NCBI GenBank assembly: GCA_016719785.1
Contig: JADJYJ010000011.1
Span: forward strand, 62,001-126,000
DNA: 64,000 nucleotides
Direction: 5' to 3'
Source of the DNA: Candidatus Amarolinea dominans
GTDB lineage: Bacteria > Chloroflexota > Anaerolineae > SSC4 > Amarolineaceae
Below are positions 34,841-43,233 of this stretch, piece by piece. How positions within the stretch are numbered: position 1 is the stretch's first letter; each line of letters starts with the position of its first letter. The translations under genes and the position numbers were made by a program. The notes below the pieces were generated by a model that saw only the letters and a program-made list of their open reading frames with translations, ran no database searches and had not been told where the DNA came from.

Positions 34841-35166
34841 CTGGCCCGGTGGATCGGTTCGATGTCTACCTGGTTCTTCTCGACCCGACCCTGGGCAGCG
34901 AGATACAGAAAACGCGGCCGTGTCTGGTCGTATCGCCAAACGAGATGAACCACCACATCGCGACAGTAATCGTGGCGCCCATGACCACGAAAGGCCGGCC
35001 TTACCCAACCCGGGTTCCCTGTACCTTCGAGGGCAAAGAGGGACAGGTGGTACTCGACCAATTGCGCACCGTTGACAAGCTCCGGTTAGTGCGCCGGCTG
35101 GGCCGCATCGCGGAAGAGGTCCAGGAAACGGTGTTGATGACGCTGGCCGAGATGTTTGCGTCTTGA
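34828..35166 (+). CDS. mazF: MazF-type mRNA endoribonuclease toxin
   Basis: 112 residues from ATG 34828; an ATG at 34834 is an alternative. PemK/MazF blocks: RFDVYLVLLDPTLGSEIQKTRPCLVVSPNEMN, VIVAPMTTKGRPYPTRVPC, GQVVLDQLRTVDKLRLVRRLG. The conserved Arg and Thr residues of the active site (KTRPC, APMTT) are present, so unlike the HigB toxins in this window it looks intact. It would cleave mRNA at short sequence motifs unless bound by MazE. Confidence 0.93.
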   Translation: MGMVTGPVDRFDVYLVLLDPTLGSEIQKTRPCLVVSPNEMNHHIATVIVAPMTTKGRPYPTRVPCTFEGKEGQVVLDQLRTVDKLRLVRRLGRIAEEVQETVLMTLAEMFAS

Positions 35167-35242
35167 ACGCCTGCTGCCTGTCAGATCGAGTTTTTGGATC
35201 GGTCCATGATATCATGGGCCGGCGGCCGCGCTGCGCAGCAAC

Positions 35243-35476
35243 ATGGACGCGGCCGAGTACAAGCACGTCCGCAGGGAAATCCTCTTCATTGATGCCCGCA
35301 AGCTGGGCGCGATGACTGCGCTCGCTGACCTGACGCTGTTTCCAGGCTGGCGACTCGAACAGCTCAAGGAGGACAGAACCGGCCAGTACAGCATTCGCAT
35401 CAACGACCAGTACCGGATTTGCTTCCAATGGAACGGGATCGACGTCCTGAATGTCGAAATTACCGACTGCCACTAA
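35243..35476 (+). CDS. higB: HigB-type toxin, N-terminally shortened
   Basis: 77 residues. The C-terminal two thirds are typical of HigB: FPGWRLEQLKEDRTGQYSIRINDQYRICFQWNG and a final DVLNVEITDCH. The N-terminal about 20 residues of full-length HigB (around 92 residues) are absent. In frame, a TGA lies at 35207 with no ATG between it and 35243, and no ribosome site precedes 35243. The catalytic RelE-fold core remains, so partial activity cannot be excluded, but truncation is likely. HigA starts 40 bp downstream. Confidence 0.7.
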   Translation: MDAAEYKHVRREILFIDARKLGAMTALADLTLFPGWRLEQLKEDRTGQYSIRINDQYRICFQWNGIDVLNVEITDCH

Positions 35477-35516
35477 GCGCCGCAGCGAAAATCATGGCGC
35501 TGACATCGAGGCTAGT

Positions 35517-35819
35517 ATGACGATTACACCACGACGAGCGATCGCAGTGCATCCTGGCGAGATCCTGCAAGAGATTCTCGACCAGAACCAGATCACCCAA
35601 TCCCTGGTCGCTGAGCGCCTGGGCATGGCGCAATCCAAGATCAGCGACATCTGCCGCGGCAAGCGGGGTATGACGCCTGACATGGCTATGCGGCTGGGCA
35701 GACTGTTCGGGCAGAATCCCCGCTTCTGGCTCAACATGCAGGAGAACTGGGAGCTTAGCCAACTGAACGAGGCAGCCTATGCCGGAATCGAGCCGATTCA
35801 TCTGCAGACGGCAGTCTAG
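35517..35819 (+). CDS. higA: HigA-type antitoxin (XRE)
   Basis: 100 residues from ATG 35517 with GAGG upstream; a start at 35451 would overlap higB and add a tail unlike the family. HTH: ITQSLVAERLGMAQSKISDICRGKRGMTPDMAMRLGRLFG, preceded by the HigA signature HPGEILQEIL and followed by NPRFWLNMQENWELS. It binds HigB and the operon promoter. One of three HigA copies in this window. Confidence 0.93.
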   Translation: MTITPRRAIAVHPGEILQEILDQNQITQSLVAERLGMAQSKISDICRGKRGMTPDMAMRLGRLFGQNPRFWLNMQENWELSQLNEAAYAGIEPIHLQTAV

Positions 35820-35846
35820 CGGCCGAGCAAGCCGCAGTTGTCACTC

Positions 35847-36347
35847 TTACAAATACCGCGCCACGGCCATCAGCGCCAGCGCCGCGGTGGCCAGGATGGT
35901 GCTCCATTGGCTGCTGGAGGCCAGCTTGGCCTGCAAGCGTCCCATCTCCGCCAGTTGTTCCGGCTGGGGCGGGCTGCCCGCGACCTGCATCTGGCCGCCC
36001 AGCGCGGCGAGCTTGCCCGCTGTGGGGGCGGTGGAGAAGGTGCCGAGCAGGAAGGCCCCGATCCCGGCCAGGGAGCCGAGGGTGAGGCCGATGCCCAGGG
36101 GGCTGCTGATCCAGGCCCAGGAGAAGCCGGAGAGCAGCCAGTAGAGCAGCAGGCCGGCGGCAGTGGTCAGCATGGAAGCGATGCCCATGGCCTGGGAAAT
36201 GGCAGCCATAGGCAAGTGCCGTTCGCTGCCCGGCCCGGCCTTGCGCGCCCCCGGCAGGATGACCAGGGCCAGCATTAGGGCGCTGCCCGCCCAGAATGTG
36301 CCGGCAGCGATGTGAATCAAGCGCAAGATGATCAAGATGAGTTGCAT
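35847..36347 (-). CDS. CopD/DUF2269-like integral membrane protein
   Basis: 166 residues with about four membrane helices. The opening LRLIHIAAGTFWAGSALMLALVILPG has the His pair environment (LIHI) seen in CopD and DUF2269 proteins. The middle loop (TAPTAGKLAALGGQMQVAG) is cytoplasmic or periplasmic. It lies 59 bp downstream of a heme-copper oxidase-like gene on the same strand and could assist heme or copper handling. That link rests only on position. Confidence 0.75.
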   Translation of the reverse strand: MQLILIILRLIHIAAGTFWAGSALMLALVILPGARKAGPGSERHLPMAAISQAMGIASMLTTAAGLLLYWLLSGFSWAWISSPLGIGLTLGSLAGIGAFLLGTFSTAPTAGKLAALGGQMQVAGSPPQPEQLAEMGRLQAKLASSSQWSTILATAALALMAVARYL

Positions 36348-36406
36348 GAGACCTTATCTCCTTACATGAAATGATTGGAATGGGTTCAACCTGACTCCGC
36401 AGGCGG

Positions 36407-37618
36407 TTACGTCGCCGTTCCCGGCGCGGCGCGCAGGCGCAGCAGATAGGTGATGATGGCAATCAGGATCGCCGTGCCCATGATCGGTGCGAAGACCTGC
36501 TTGACCGGCGCGGACTGCAGCATCAACCCCACGACGAAGCCGACCAGGCCCACGTTCATCCCCCAGAAGATGACGTGATCGGCCCACGGCCACAGCGAAC
36601 GCCGCCCGCTCGCCAGCTCCGCCGCCAGGCCCAACAGCCCGTTGGTCATCACGCCGATGAACATGGCGTGATTCATGGCAAAGACCATCCAGAAGGGGAT
36701 CTTGGAGAAGTCCGGCGGGTCGCCATAGGCGCCGGTGATGAAGCTGACGATCATGGTGGTGATCAGGGCCAAGTTGGCGACGAGGAAGAAGGCGCTGATG
36801 GCATAGTGCCGGGCCGGGCCGCCCGCCAGCCAGCGCACGGCCAGCATCTTCGGCCCCAGCCGTACCAGGTAGATGATGATGCCGATGACCTGGAAGGGAA
36901 TGTACAGGCCGATCAGCATGGGGTCGTTGGCCAGGGCGCCGAAGGTGATGATCACACCGCCGATGAAGGGCAGGATCACCTGCGCCCAACCGGCTTTGCT
37001 GGCCCGCTTCTGCGCCGACTCCGGGTCGAGCCGCCATTCGCTGAGGGCCATGCCGGCCAACACCAGGTAGCCCACCACCATCGTGGTCGGGTGAGTGAGG
37101 AACAGGCTATCGGACAGCGAGGGCAGCCAGCCTTTGAGCCAGATGCCCATCAACACGCCCAGGATGGCGCCGATGGTCAGGGTGGTGGCGGCGGCGGCCA
37201 TGCCCAGCCGAGGCGTGCTCAGGGGCGCGCCGCGCAGCATCGCCACGATCCAGGCGTAGAAGCCCAGGAGGGCCGCCAGGGTGAGGCTGCCTCCGGCCAG
37301 GCGCAGATCCAGGTTGCCGGTGTAGAAGGCGTAAGCGTAGAAGATGATGGACAGGGCGGTGACCACCCCCAGCCAGCGCGGGGCGGACGCCCGCCAGCCG
37401 CTGACCGTTCGCCCCTCACAGAAGATCCACAGGCAGGCGGCGATGAAGCCGAGGGTGATCCAGCCCAGCGTGCCGGCGTGGACGTGCGCCATCAGCATCG
37501 GGCGGGCGAACTCCATCGCATCGAGGCCGTTGAGGATGCCGACGACGACGGTGAAGGAAAAGATCAACAGCCCGGCTTGCAGGAGCAGCTTGATCTCGCG
37601 GCGGAATTGGGTGTTCAT
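36407..37618 (-). CDS. Heme-copper oxidase subunit I-like membrane protein
   Basis: 403 residues, about 12 hydrophobic segments. Histidines fit heme ligands of the subunit I superfamily: MLMAHVHAGTLGWITLGF (helix II type H-x-H), FLTHPTTMVVGYLVLAG, and FAMNHAMFIGVMTNGLLG near the C-terminus. It is shorter than NorB or CcoN (about 450-480) and lacks obvious CuB-ligand spacing, so it may be a heme-binding relative without oxidase activity. It is translationally coupled to the small ORF upstream (overlap 37615-37618). Confidence 0.72.
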   Translation of the reverse strand: MNTQFRREIKLLLQAGLLIFSFTVVVGILNGLDAMEFARPMLMAHVHAGTLGWITLGFIAACLWIFCEGRTVSGWRASAPRWLGVVTALSIIFYAYAFYTGNLDLRLAGGSLTLAALLGFYAWIVAMLRGAPLSTPRLGMAAAATTLTIGAILGVLMGIWLKGWLPSLSDSLFLTHPTTMVVGYLVLAGMALSEWRLDPESAQKRASKAGWAQVILPFIGGVIITFGALANDPMLIGLYIPFQVIGIIIYLVRLGPKMLAVRWLAGGPARHYAISAFFLVANLALITTMIVSFITGAYGDPPDFSKIPFWMVFAMNHAMFIGVMTNGLLGLAAELASGRRSLWPWADHVIFWGMNVGLVGFVVGLMLQSAPVKQVFAPIMGTAILIAIITYLLRLRAAPGTAT

Positions 37619-37854
37619 GCCGTCCCTCCTTTGCGAGCCATCAGATACGCGGCCTCGCCGGCCAGGAAGCCGGAGCCGCAGCAGTTTTCCATCAGCTTCT
37701 CGATGTAAAAATGGGGGCCGAAGTCCGCTTCTACCTCACCGGGCTGCATCGGCCCGAAGCCGAACAGCGCCCAGATCAGCCGGTCGTACCAGCGCAGCGG
37801 CCACTGGTGGACATAGAGAATGAACTGGCTATCCGCGTGGGTCAGGGGCAGCAC
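37615..37854 (-). CDS. Small conserved-looking protein coupled to the oxidase-like gene
   Basis: 79 residues from GTG 37854. Not recognised. It contains two aromatic patches (FILYVHQWPLRWYDRLIWALFGF) and a vicinal Cys pair in MENCCGSGFLAGEAAYLM, but no clear membrane span. Its stop overlaps the oxidase-like start as an ATGA-type junction, which supports real translation. The CC pair could bind a metal or quinone cofactor partner, which is speculation. Confidence 0.55.
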   Translation of the reverse strand: MLPLTHADSQFILYVHQWPLRWYDRLIWALFGFGPMQPGEVEADFGPHFYIEKLMENCCGSGFLAGEAAYLMARKGGTA

Positions 37855-37882
37855 TTGCCCTGAGCCTTTGGCGAGCGCCCGG

Positions 37883-38897
37883 CTACAGCGCCGCCTCCAC
37901 TAAACGCAGCGGGAACATCGGCGATTCGGTCGGGACGATGATGCGCTGCATCTGCAGGCCGGCGTTTGCCAGCAGCGCGCGGAACTCCTCGGCCGTGCGC
38001 TCCCGTCCGCCGATCTGCACCAGCATGTGCAAGTCGTAGAACGCGCTCATCGCGTCCACCGGCTCAGCGATCACCCGGTCAATGATGAGCAATTTCGAAC
38101 CGGGCTGCATGGCTTGCCGGCAGCGTTCGAGGATGACCGCACACTTCGCATCGGACCAGTCGTGCAGCACGGCTTTCAAAATCAGCAGGTCGGCCGAGGG
38201 CACGCTCGAAGAAGCTGCCGGCCACCACCTCGGCCCGGTCATCGATCTCGCCCAGCACATGGTTCGCAACCACGCCCGGCATATCGAAAAGGATGCCGCG
38301 CAGATGCGGGTTGGCTTCCATGACCCGCTTGAGGAAGGCGCCCTGGCCGCCGCCGACGTCGCAGACAGTGCGGAACGGGGAGAAGTCATACGCCGGCACG
38401 AGAGCGGGGTCGGTCATCTGGGCATAGATCGCCATTTGCTGCTGGAAGGGCAGGCCCAGTTCCGGGTACTGCTCCAGATAGTCGAAAAAGGGCATACCCA
38501 TCACATGCGTGAAGGCGCTCTCACCGGTGGCCAGGCTGTAGGCAAAGTTCTGCCAGGGGCGCTGGTAGCCTTCTGTGCCCATCATCTGAATGCCGTTGAC
38601 CATGCTGCCGGGCGTGTCCTTGAGCATCATCCGGCCCAGGTTGGTGAGCGCGTAGCGGTCGCCCTCGCGGGCGGTGATGTCGAGGGTGGTCGTCATGCGC
38701 AGGGCGCGGTAGAGCGTGTCCCGGTGCAGGCCGCACGCGTCGGCGATCTCATCCACGGTGCGGGGTTGGCCGGCCATCTGCTCGATCACGCCGGTCTTGA
38801 CGAGGCTGTGGCAGAGCATCAGGCTCGCCCAGCCCTGCACCCACTGGAAGAAGCGGGCCTGAGGCGGGACGGCGGGCGGGGTGTTAGGTGTGGTCAT
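37883..38897 (-). pseudogene. O-methyltransferase (acetylserotonin/hydroxyneurosporene type), single frameshift
   Basis: Begins at ATG 38897 after AAAGGAGATGAACAG (a longer frame reaches 38975). Residues 1-60 form a winged-helix dimerisation domain (IEQMAGQPRTVDEIADACGLHRDTLYRALRM). The SAM site DVGGGQGAFLKRVMEANP follows, then AEVVAGSFFE. Near 38205 the frame shifts by one base; the continuation VPSADLLILKAVLHDWSD is in the next frame and carries the catalytic His-Asp, running to VPTESPMFPLRLVEAAL. Without the shift the protein would be a normal length of about 338 residues. Either a recent mutation or a base-call error. Confidence 0.85.
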
Positions 38898-39050
38898 CTG
38901 TTCATCTCCTTTGGCAAATTGCCATTCATCTTGATCGTCCCGCAGGGGGTTAGCCAGCCTGCGGGACAACCTCATTTCCTACTCTGTCTTCGCCTGCCGC
39001 AGGAACGGCAGCCCTGTGACACCGATGGTGATGTGGCTGTACACAACCGA

Positions 39051-39299
39051 TTACTGTTCGATGTTGTCCGATAGTTCGCGTTCGATGTGTTGTTCTGTTG
39101 GCTCACCTCCCTTCATCCAGGCCATCAGGTGCGCGCTGAGCTGGTCCAGGGAGGTGAAGCCGGTCCGCCGGCCCGTTTGCGGGTCTTCCAGGCTGATGCG
39201 CCGGTCCGCCGGTCCGCCCGGGACGCTGCTGGCCGCCTCCCACAGGCTGAGCACGAAGATGCGATAGCGGCCTGGCCGGCTCTTGGAATGCTGAGACAT
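39051..39299 (-). CDS. Small uncharacterised protein (Chloroflexota-style)
   Basis: 82 residues. The pattern RYRIFVLSLWEA, ISLEDPQTGRRTGFTSLDQLSAHL recalls short proteins often seen beside SARP/BTAD regulators in Chloroflexota (recalled, not checked): a beta strand, an SLEDPxTGxRxGF core and a C-terminal helix. Divergent from the regulator relic at 39388, which supports this association. Function unknown. Confidence 0.6.
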   Translation of the reverse strand: MSQHSKSRPGRYRIFVLSLWEAASSVPGGPADRRISLEDPQTGRRTGFTSLDQLSAHLMAWMKGGEPTEQHIERELSDNIEQ

Positions 39300-39387
39300 G
39301 TGTACTGGCTTACCTCTCGAATTCGTGCTACACTTGCCCCATCATAGCACGGCATCGTTTAGAGATCGTTTATTGGGGGACTCCATG

Positions 39388-40884
39388 ATGCAAGAGCTCA
39401 AAATCCATCTCTTCGGTGGCGTGGAGATCGCGCTGAACGATGTTCCCCTTGGCTCCTTCTCTCAGGCACAGATGGTCCCAAAACGCAGTTCGGTAAATTC
39501 TTTCAGGCGCACGAACTCCTGTTGGTTCTCGACAATCTCGAACACCTGCTCGACTTCGCCGACATCCTGGTTGAATTCCTGCGAGATCGCCCGCAGCCTG
39601 GATTTTCTTGCCACGTTCCAACGCGACATTCCCGAACGACAAAGAAGCCTGCGCGCGGTTTTCGATTCCTCCTGGGCGCGCCTCACGGCGGAAGAGCAAA
39701 ACGCCTTCCTGCGCCTTTCGACGTTCCTCGGCGGGTTTACCCTTCCCGCCGCGCAGGCTGTGGCGGACTGCCCGTCTTCCCTGCTGGCATCGTTGACCGA
39801 CCGCTCTTTCGTGCGCGACCCGGAAGGGCGCTACTCCATCCACGAAGTGTTGCGCCAGTATGCATGGGAGAGGAGGCTGAGGCGGCATTTGCGCTCGACC
39901 AGTTGGGCGCTGCCGCCAGCTGACGGGAGACTCCGAACAGGCGCAGGGATTTAGCTTAGGAAGCCGTTGAAATTCGCCGCAGGTTGAACGACCAGTCGGC
40001 GCTGGCAAATTCCTCCTGAGTTTAAGCGGCGCGCTGTATATGTTGGGCGATTTCGAGGGCAATGTCGGAAACGTCTCAGTCGGGTTTACAACTGGCCGAA
40101 ACGCTCGGCAATCGTCGCCTGGCCGCCCATTTCAACGTCTCTCTTGCAAACGTCGCATACATCCGGGGCGCGTATGCCGCGTCTCGCCGTCAATTGGCAC
40201 AAAGCCTTGCCATTTACGAAGAAATTGCAGACAAGGAAAGCCAGGCATTGGCGCTCCATTTGCTCAGTCGGGCGACGCTTGCCCTGGGCAAGGCAACCGA
40301 GGCGGAAAAGCTCAGCAGGGGAAAGCCTCATCCATCGCCGCGAGATCGGAAACAAGGGCGGGATGGTGGAAACCCTGACGATGTCAGGGCGGATCGCCTG
40401 CGCCACCGGCAGGATTCAGGACGCGAAGGAGTTCTACCATGAGGCGCTCGCAATTGCCGTAAACATTCAGAGCGAACCCGTCGTTGCCTACGTTTTCATC
40501 GGGCTGGCGGAGTTATTGCGAAGGGAAGGCAAGGAACTGCAGGCGGCGGAAATGCTGGCCTTCGCGAGCCGCTATTCCGGTTTTCCCGACGCCCGCGCCG
40601 AGGCCGCGCGGCTGCGAAGGGAGATAGAGGCGTCGCTCCAGCCAGGCGCCTGGAATTCCGCACAGGAAACCGGCCGGCGGCTGCATTTGGAACAGGTGGT
40701 TGAACGATTCGGGGCGGATGTCCGACGTCGTGGCAGCCATGAGATACCTGAGTACCTGAGCCTCAGCGTGAGCTTCGACTATGACCTGGTGGACGGCGCG
40801 CCCGCCGCGCGTTTCGTCCAGCGCTTGAAGGAACTCGTCGAAAGCGGCTACGGGATAGAACAAGCAGCGGAGGAACGTGGATAG
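39388..40884 (+). pseudogene. Remnant of a SARP/BTAD-type STAND regulator with TPR repeats
   Basis: Starts with the family opening MQELKIHLFGGVEIALNDVPL. After about 35 residues the text jumps to a late ATPase segment in another frame (LVLDNLEHLLDFADILVEFL at 39518-39580). It then returns to the winged-helix part RQRSLRAVFDSSWARLTAEEQNAFLRLSTFLGGF (39650-39750) and IHEVLRQYAWE. TPR repeats follow in pieces: LAETLGNRRLAAHFNVSLANVAY and ASRRQLAQSLAIYEEI (40085-40310), then IGNKGGMVETLTMSGRIACATG in a shifted frame. The ATPase core with Walker A is deleted. Intact relatives are about 900-1100 residues; this is non-functional. Confidence 0.82.
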
Positions 40885-41214
40885 AGCGCGCCGATGCTTT
40901 GCCGCGGTGGAGTTTCATGTCCACGTCTGTTCTTCCGGCACCCAGAGTCCCTCGAGGCGGCCGTGGATGGGGGCAGGTCGGTGTCGCGGTAACCGGGAAG
41001 AAGTGGATGCACTCGGCCAGCACCTCGTCTGGCGGTGGCGCCGGCTGGTCGAAGCTGAGCCTTGCGCTCCACAGCGGCCGCCATGCCTGTCGCCATCCGG
41101 GGGTGTCGCACCATCTGCCAGCGCTGCTCGCCTCTACACGGCGCCGTGACCACGAACGCCACCGAAATCTGTAGTTGCGTCTCACCCCAGTGTAGCCAAT
41201 CTGATGCAAGTCCG
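40885..41214. other. No recognisable gene
   Basis: Several overlapping frames are open on both strands because of high GC, but none shows a family motif, ribosome site or sensible composition. It lies between two pseudogenes and is probably decayed coding DNA. Confidence 0.5.
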
Positions 41215-41507
41215 CTAGGCTGCCATGAGTTCCGGGTGGGGCGCAATATGCTTGTGCGCCTCCACATAGATGCGAAGCGCGGCGATCATGCGCTCTTCTC
41301 GCTGCCTTGCGCCTGAAACCAAGCGAGTAGATCCGGATCCACAGGCACAACAACCACTACCTGGCCTTCGGGCATCCGCCAGACGGCTCTGGCGAAGAAC
41401 GACTCGTCCAGCAGCGGAACCTCTGACCGGTCAATCATCTCATCTGTCAACGAGTCAACCAGCGCCCAATTGGTCTCTGAGGAGTTGTTCATATTTGATC
41501 CGCTCAT
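41215..41507 (-). pseudogene. brnA: BrnA-type antitoxin, frameshifted; no BrnT partner
   Basis: The first 72 residues match BrnA: WALVDSLTDEMIDRSEVPLLDESFFARA, VPVDPDLLAWFQAQGSEKS. A one-base change near 41290 then breaks the frame. The expected ribbon-helix-helix end MIAALRIYVEAHKHIAPHPELMAA is found in another frame down to a TAG at 41215-41217. No BrnT toxin gene lies upstream. If repaired it would be about 97 residues. Confidence 0.8.
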
Positions 41508-41570
41508 AGCTTGTTGCCTTCATCCTGGTTCCATTCTACCATTCCCAGTTGTTGCCGTCAAAGCGCTGCG

Positions 41571-41729
41571 TCAGCGACAGGGCATGACCAAGTGCGCCGA
41601 CTCCATCATAGACTGCCGATTATCCAAAGTTCGCGCCAGTTGAATAGCGCGCCTGATCTCTCGTTTCTGCAACGACTTATCGCCGCCCAACAGAAGCAGA
41701 TAGACCTCAGAGTGAAGGAAAGTGTTCAT
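41571..41729 (-). pseudogene. C-terminal fragment of a RelE-like addiction-module toxin
   Basis: A short frame (about 52 residues) holds EVYLLLLGGDKSLQKREIRRAIQLAR. It matches the final strand and helix of RelE/StbE-type killer proteins (LLCGGDKSTQxxDIxxA). The N-terminal two thirds with the catalytic residues are missing. The last residues after LDNRQ are not family-like. Confidence 0.6.
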
Positions 41730-41965
41730 CAACAAGCATTGTATCCGATTGGATACTATCCTTCGGACACCGGCCGCGACAACTCAAAATCGTCGTCTCG
41801 GCCGCGTCCTTGATGCGGTAGAGGAGGGCGGTCAACAGATCGGCGAACTGCGTCCAGTCGGCGGGCATAGGAGGCTCCGGCTGGGAAATCCCAGGAATTT
41901 CCATGCGGAGTTCTTCGAGAGCGGCGCCAGAGGAGTACACAGCGTGCGCCCAGAGGTGTTGCTGG
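41730..41965. other. No supported gene; weak minus-strand frame
   Basis: A 77-residue minus frame (41707-41940, containing PPMPADWTQFADLLTALLYRIKDAAE) is open but has no ribosome site or recognised motif and overlaps the RelE-like fragment. Treated as probable decayed DNA. Confidence 0.35.
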
Positions 41966-42283
41966 CTAGGCAGGAACCGCTAACGGTTGGATGCGCATCA
42001 GGTCCGCCTGGCTACGCCGCGCCAACTTCCAGAGGTCCCTGGCCTGTTGGGCGTTGAGCCAAAACGCAGCGGAGTTGCCGAAAAGGCGGGACAGGCGCAG
42101 CGCCATCAACGGCGTGATCGCCCGCTCCTCGCGCAACAGCTCGTGAATGGTCTGGCGCGATACGCCTAACGCCGCAGCCAGTCCGCTGGCAGTCAATCCG
42201 TAGTCTGGCATAAAATCCTCGCGCAGCATCTCGCCGGGATGCGTGGGTGGAGTCTGCCGTTGATCTGTGTTCGCGATTGCCAT
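41966..42283 (-). CDS. higA: HigA-type antitoxin (XRE)
   Basis: 105 residues. HPGEMLREDFMPDYGLTASGLAAALGVSRQTIHELLREERAITPLMALRLSRLFG is the HigA signature plus HTH, followed by NSAAFWLNAQQARDLW. Intact. Twelve bp upstream (minus direction) lies only a miniature remnant of higB, so this antitoxin is orphaned. Confidence 0.93.
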   Translation of the reverse strand: MAIANTDQRQTPPTHPGEMLREDFMPDYGLTASGLAAALGVSRQTIHELLREERAITPLMALRLSRLFGNSAAFWLNAQQARDLWKLARRSQADLMRIQPLAVPA

Positions 42284-42295
42284 CGTTCTTACACC

Positions 42296-42355
42296 TCAAT
42301 GATAGTCCGCAATCTCAACTTCGTAGGCATCACCGACGGCAAACGTTCTGATCAT
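42296..42355 (-). pseudogene. higB: HigB reduced to first and last residues by internal deletion
   Basis: A 19-codon frame ATG 42355 to stop reads MIRTFAVGDAYEVEIADYH. MIRTF is the usual HigB N-terminus and GDAYEVEIADYH its exact C-terminus; the roughly 70 residues between are gone, in frame. Position and spacing before higA are those of an ordinary higBA operon, so this is an in-frame deletion scar. Confidence 0.82.
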
Positions 42356-42393
42356 GCGTGGATTGTAACGCGCCACGTGACAACTGTCAAGGT

Positions 42394-42720
42394 AAGATAT
42401 CGGCCCGGCTGGACTTCTACCTCTACTTCGTGACTGAGCTGATCCGGCTGATTCCCCAGGACAAACGTGAAGGCGCAACCTTGATTCTGGACGAATTCGG
42501 CTCAGCCGCCACACAGCGGACGGAGCTACGCCGGTTCATGACGGCCAGAAGCATCCCGCGTAGCTTCAAGCGCATCCTGGTCAAGCGCTCCCGAAGCGAA
42601 CCGTTGCAGGTTGCCGATCTCATAGCAGGGGCGGTCCTACGGCGCGATGCCGAGGCGGACGCCGAAGCCTACGAATACGTGACAGGGAAACTCAGGCAAG
42701 TTTGGGAGTATCGAGGATAA
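42394..42720 (+). pseudogene. DUF3800 protein, C-terminal part only
   Basis: About 108 residues of the C-terminal half: LDFYLYFVTELIRLIPQ, ATLILDEFGS, IPRSFKRILVKRSRSEPLQVADLIAGAVLRR. DUF3800 proteins are RNase H-like and usually 200-260 residues with an N-terminal DESG motif; that half is absent. The left break abuts the higB scar (42355), suggesting one deletion event or insertion joined both. Confidence 0.78.
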
Positions 42721-42882
42721 CAGACAATAACCCGCCCCGCTAGCCCGATCCTTCACGCAGAAGGGGGGCAGGCCGCCATCCTGGCGATTGCGGCGATTCT
42801 GTTCGTCCCGCTGCTGATGGCAGAGCGCGCCGCCCAGGGGCCGGCTGCAGGGGCACCTCATGGTTGTGGGATGCAAACGGAA

Positions 42883-43191
42883 CTACGCCACGATGTTGTA
42901 GAACTCCCGCCGGCCCGACTCAACGAGCGGCATCATGCGGGCGAACCAATCGCCGAACTCCGGCATCGCGAACTCCTCGGCGATGAACTGCTGCCACGCC
43001 GCGAAATCGGCCACTTCGATTTCGGTGACGACCGTGAAGAAGGGGCCGCTCGCATCGGTCAGAGTGCGGTTGCCGCGCAACTCAATACTGTGCTGGCCAT
43101 GCCGCCAATGCTCGGCGATCTCCCCGAAAAGGGCGACCAGTTCATCGCCCCGACCATACTTTGCCTGAAAGACATCACGTACCAGTAACAT
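42883..43191 (-). CDS. Dimeric alpha/beta-barrel (ABM/NIPSNAP-like) protein
   Basis: 102 residues from ATG 43191, preferred over 43224 because AGGAGA lies 7-12 bp upstream. Ferredoxin-like pattern: MLLVRDVFQAKYGRGDELVALFGEI, SIELRGNRTLTDASGPFFTVVTEIEVADFAAWQQFI. Such small dimers act as cofactor-free monooxygenases, lyases or heme handlers. It lies between a degraded TA region and a frameshifted FAD monooxygenase on the same strand; joint action on an aromatic or polyketide-like substrate is possible. Confidence 0.72.
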   Translation of the reverse strand: MLLVRDVFQAKYGRGDELVALFGEIAEHWRHGQHSIELRGNRTLTDASGPFFTVVTEIEVADFAAWQQFIAEEFAMPEFGDWFARMMPLVESGRREFYNIVA

Positions 43192-43233
43192 CGTGTACTC
43201 TCCTGTTCTTAATGGATTGCTCATTCTGATTGC

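Noticed and set aside
37883..38897. Programmed frameshift in the O-methyltransferase
   Set aside because: No slippery heptamer or obvious stimulator at the break (GAGCGTGCCCTC); simple indel is more likely.
40848..41353. Minus-strand frames over the regulator relic and brnA
   Set aside because: No motif or ribosome site; the brnA end lies in another frame and the rest is antisense of decayed DNA.
42721..42882. Possible TadE/pilus-like hydrophobic stretch on the + strand (GQAAILAIAAILFVPLLMA)
   Set aside because: Too short, with no start codon in place and no other Tad gene nearby; could be a chance hydrophobic frame.
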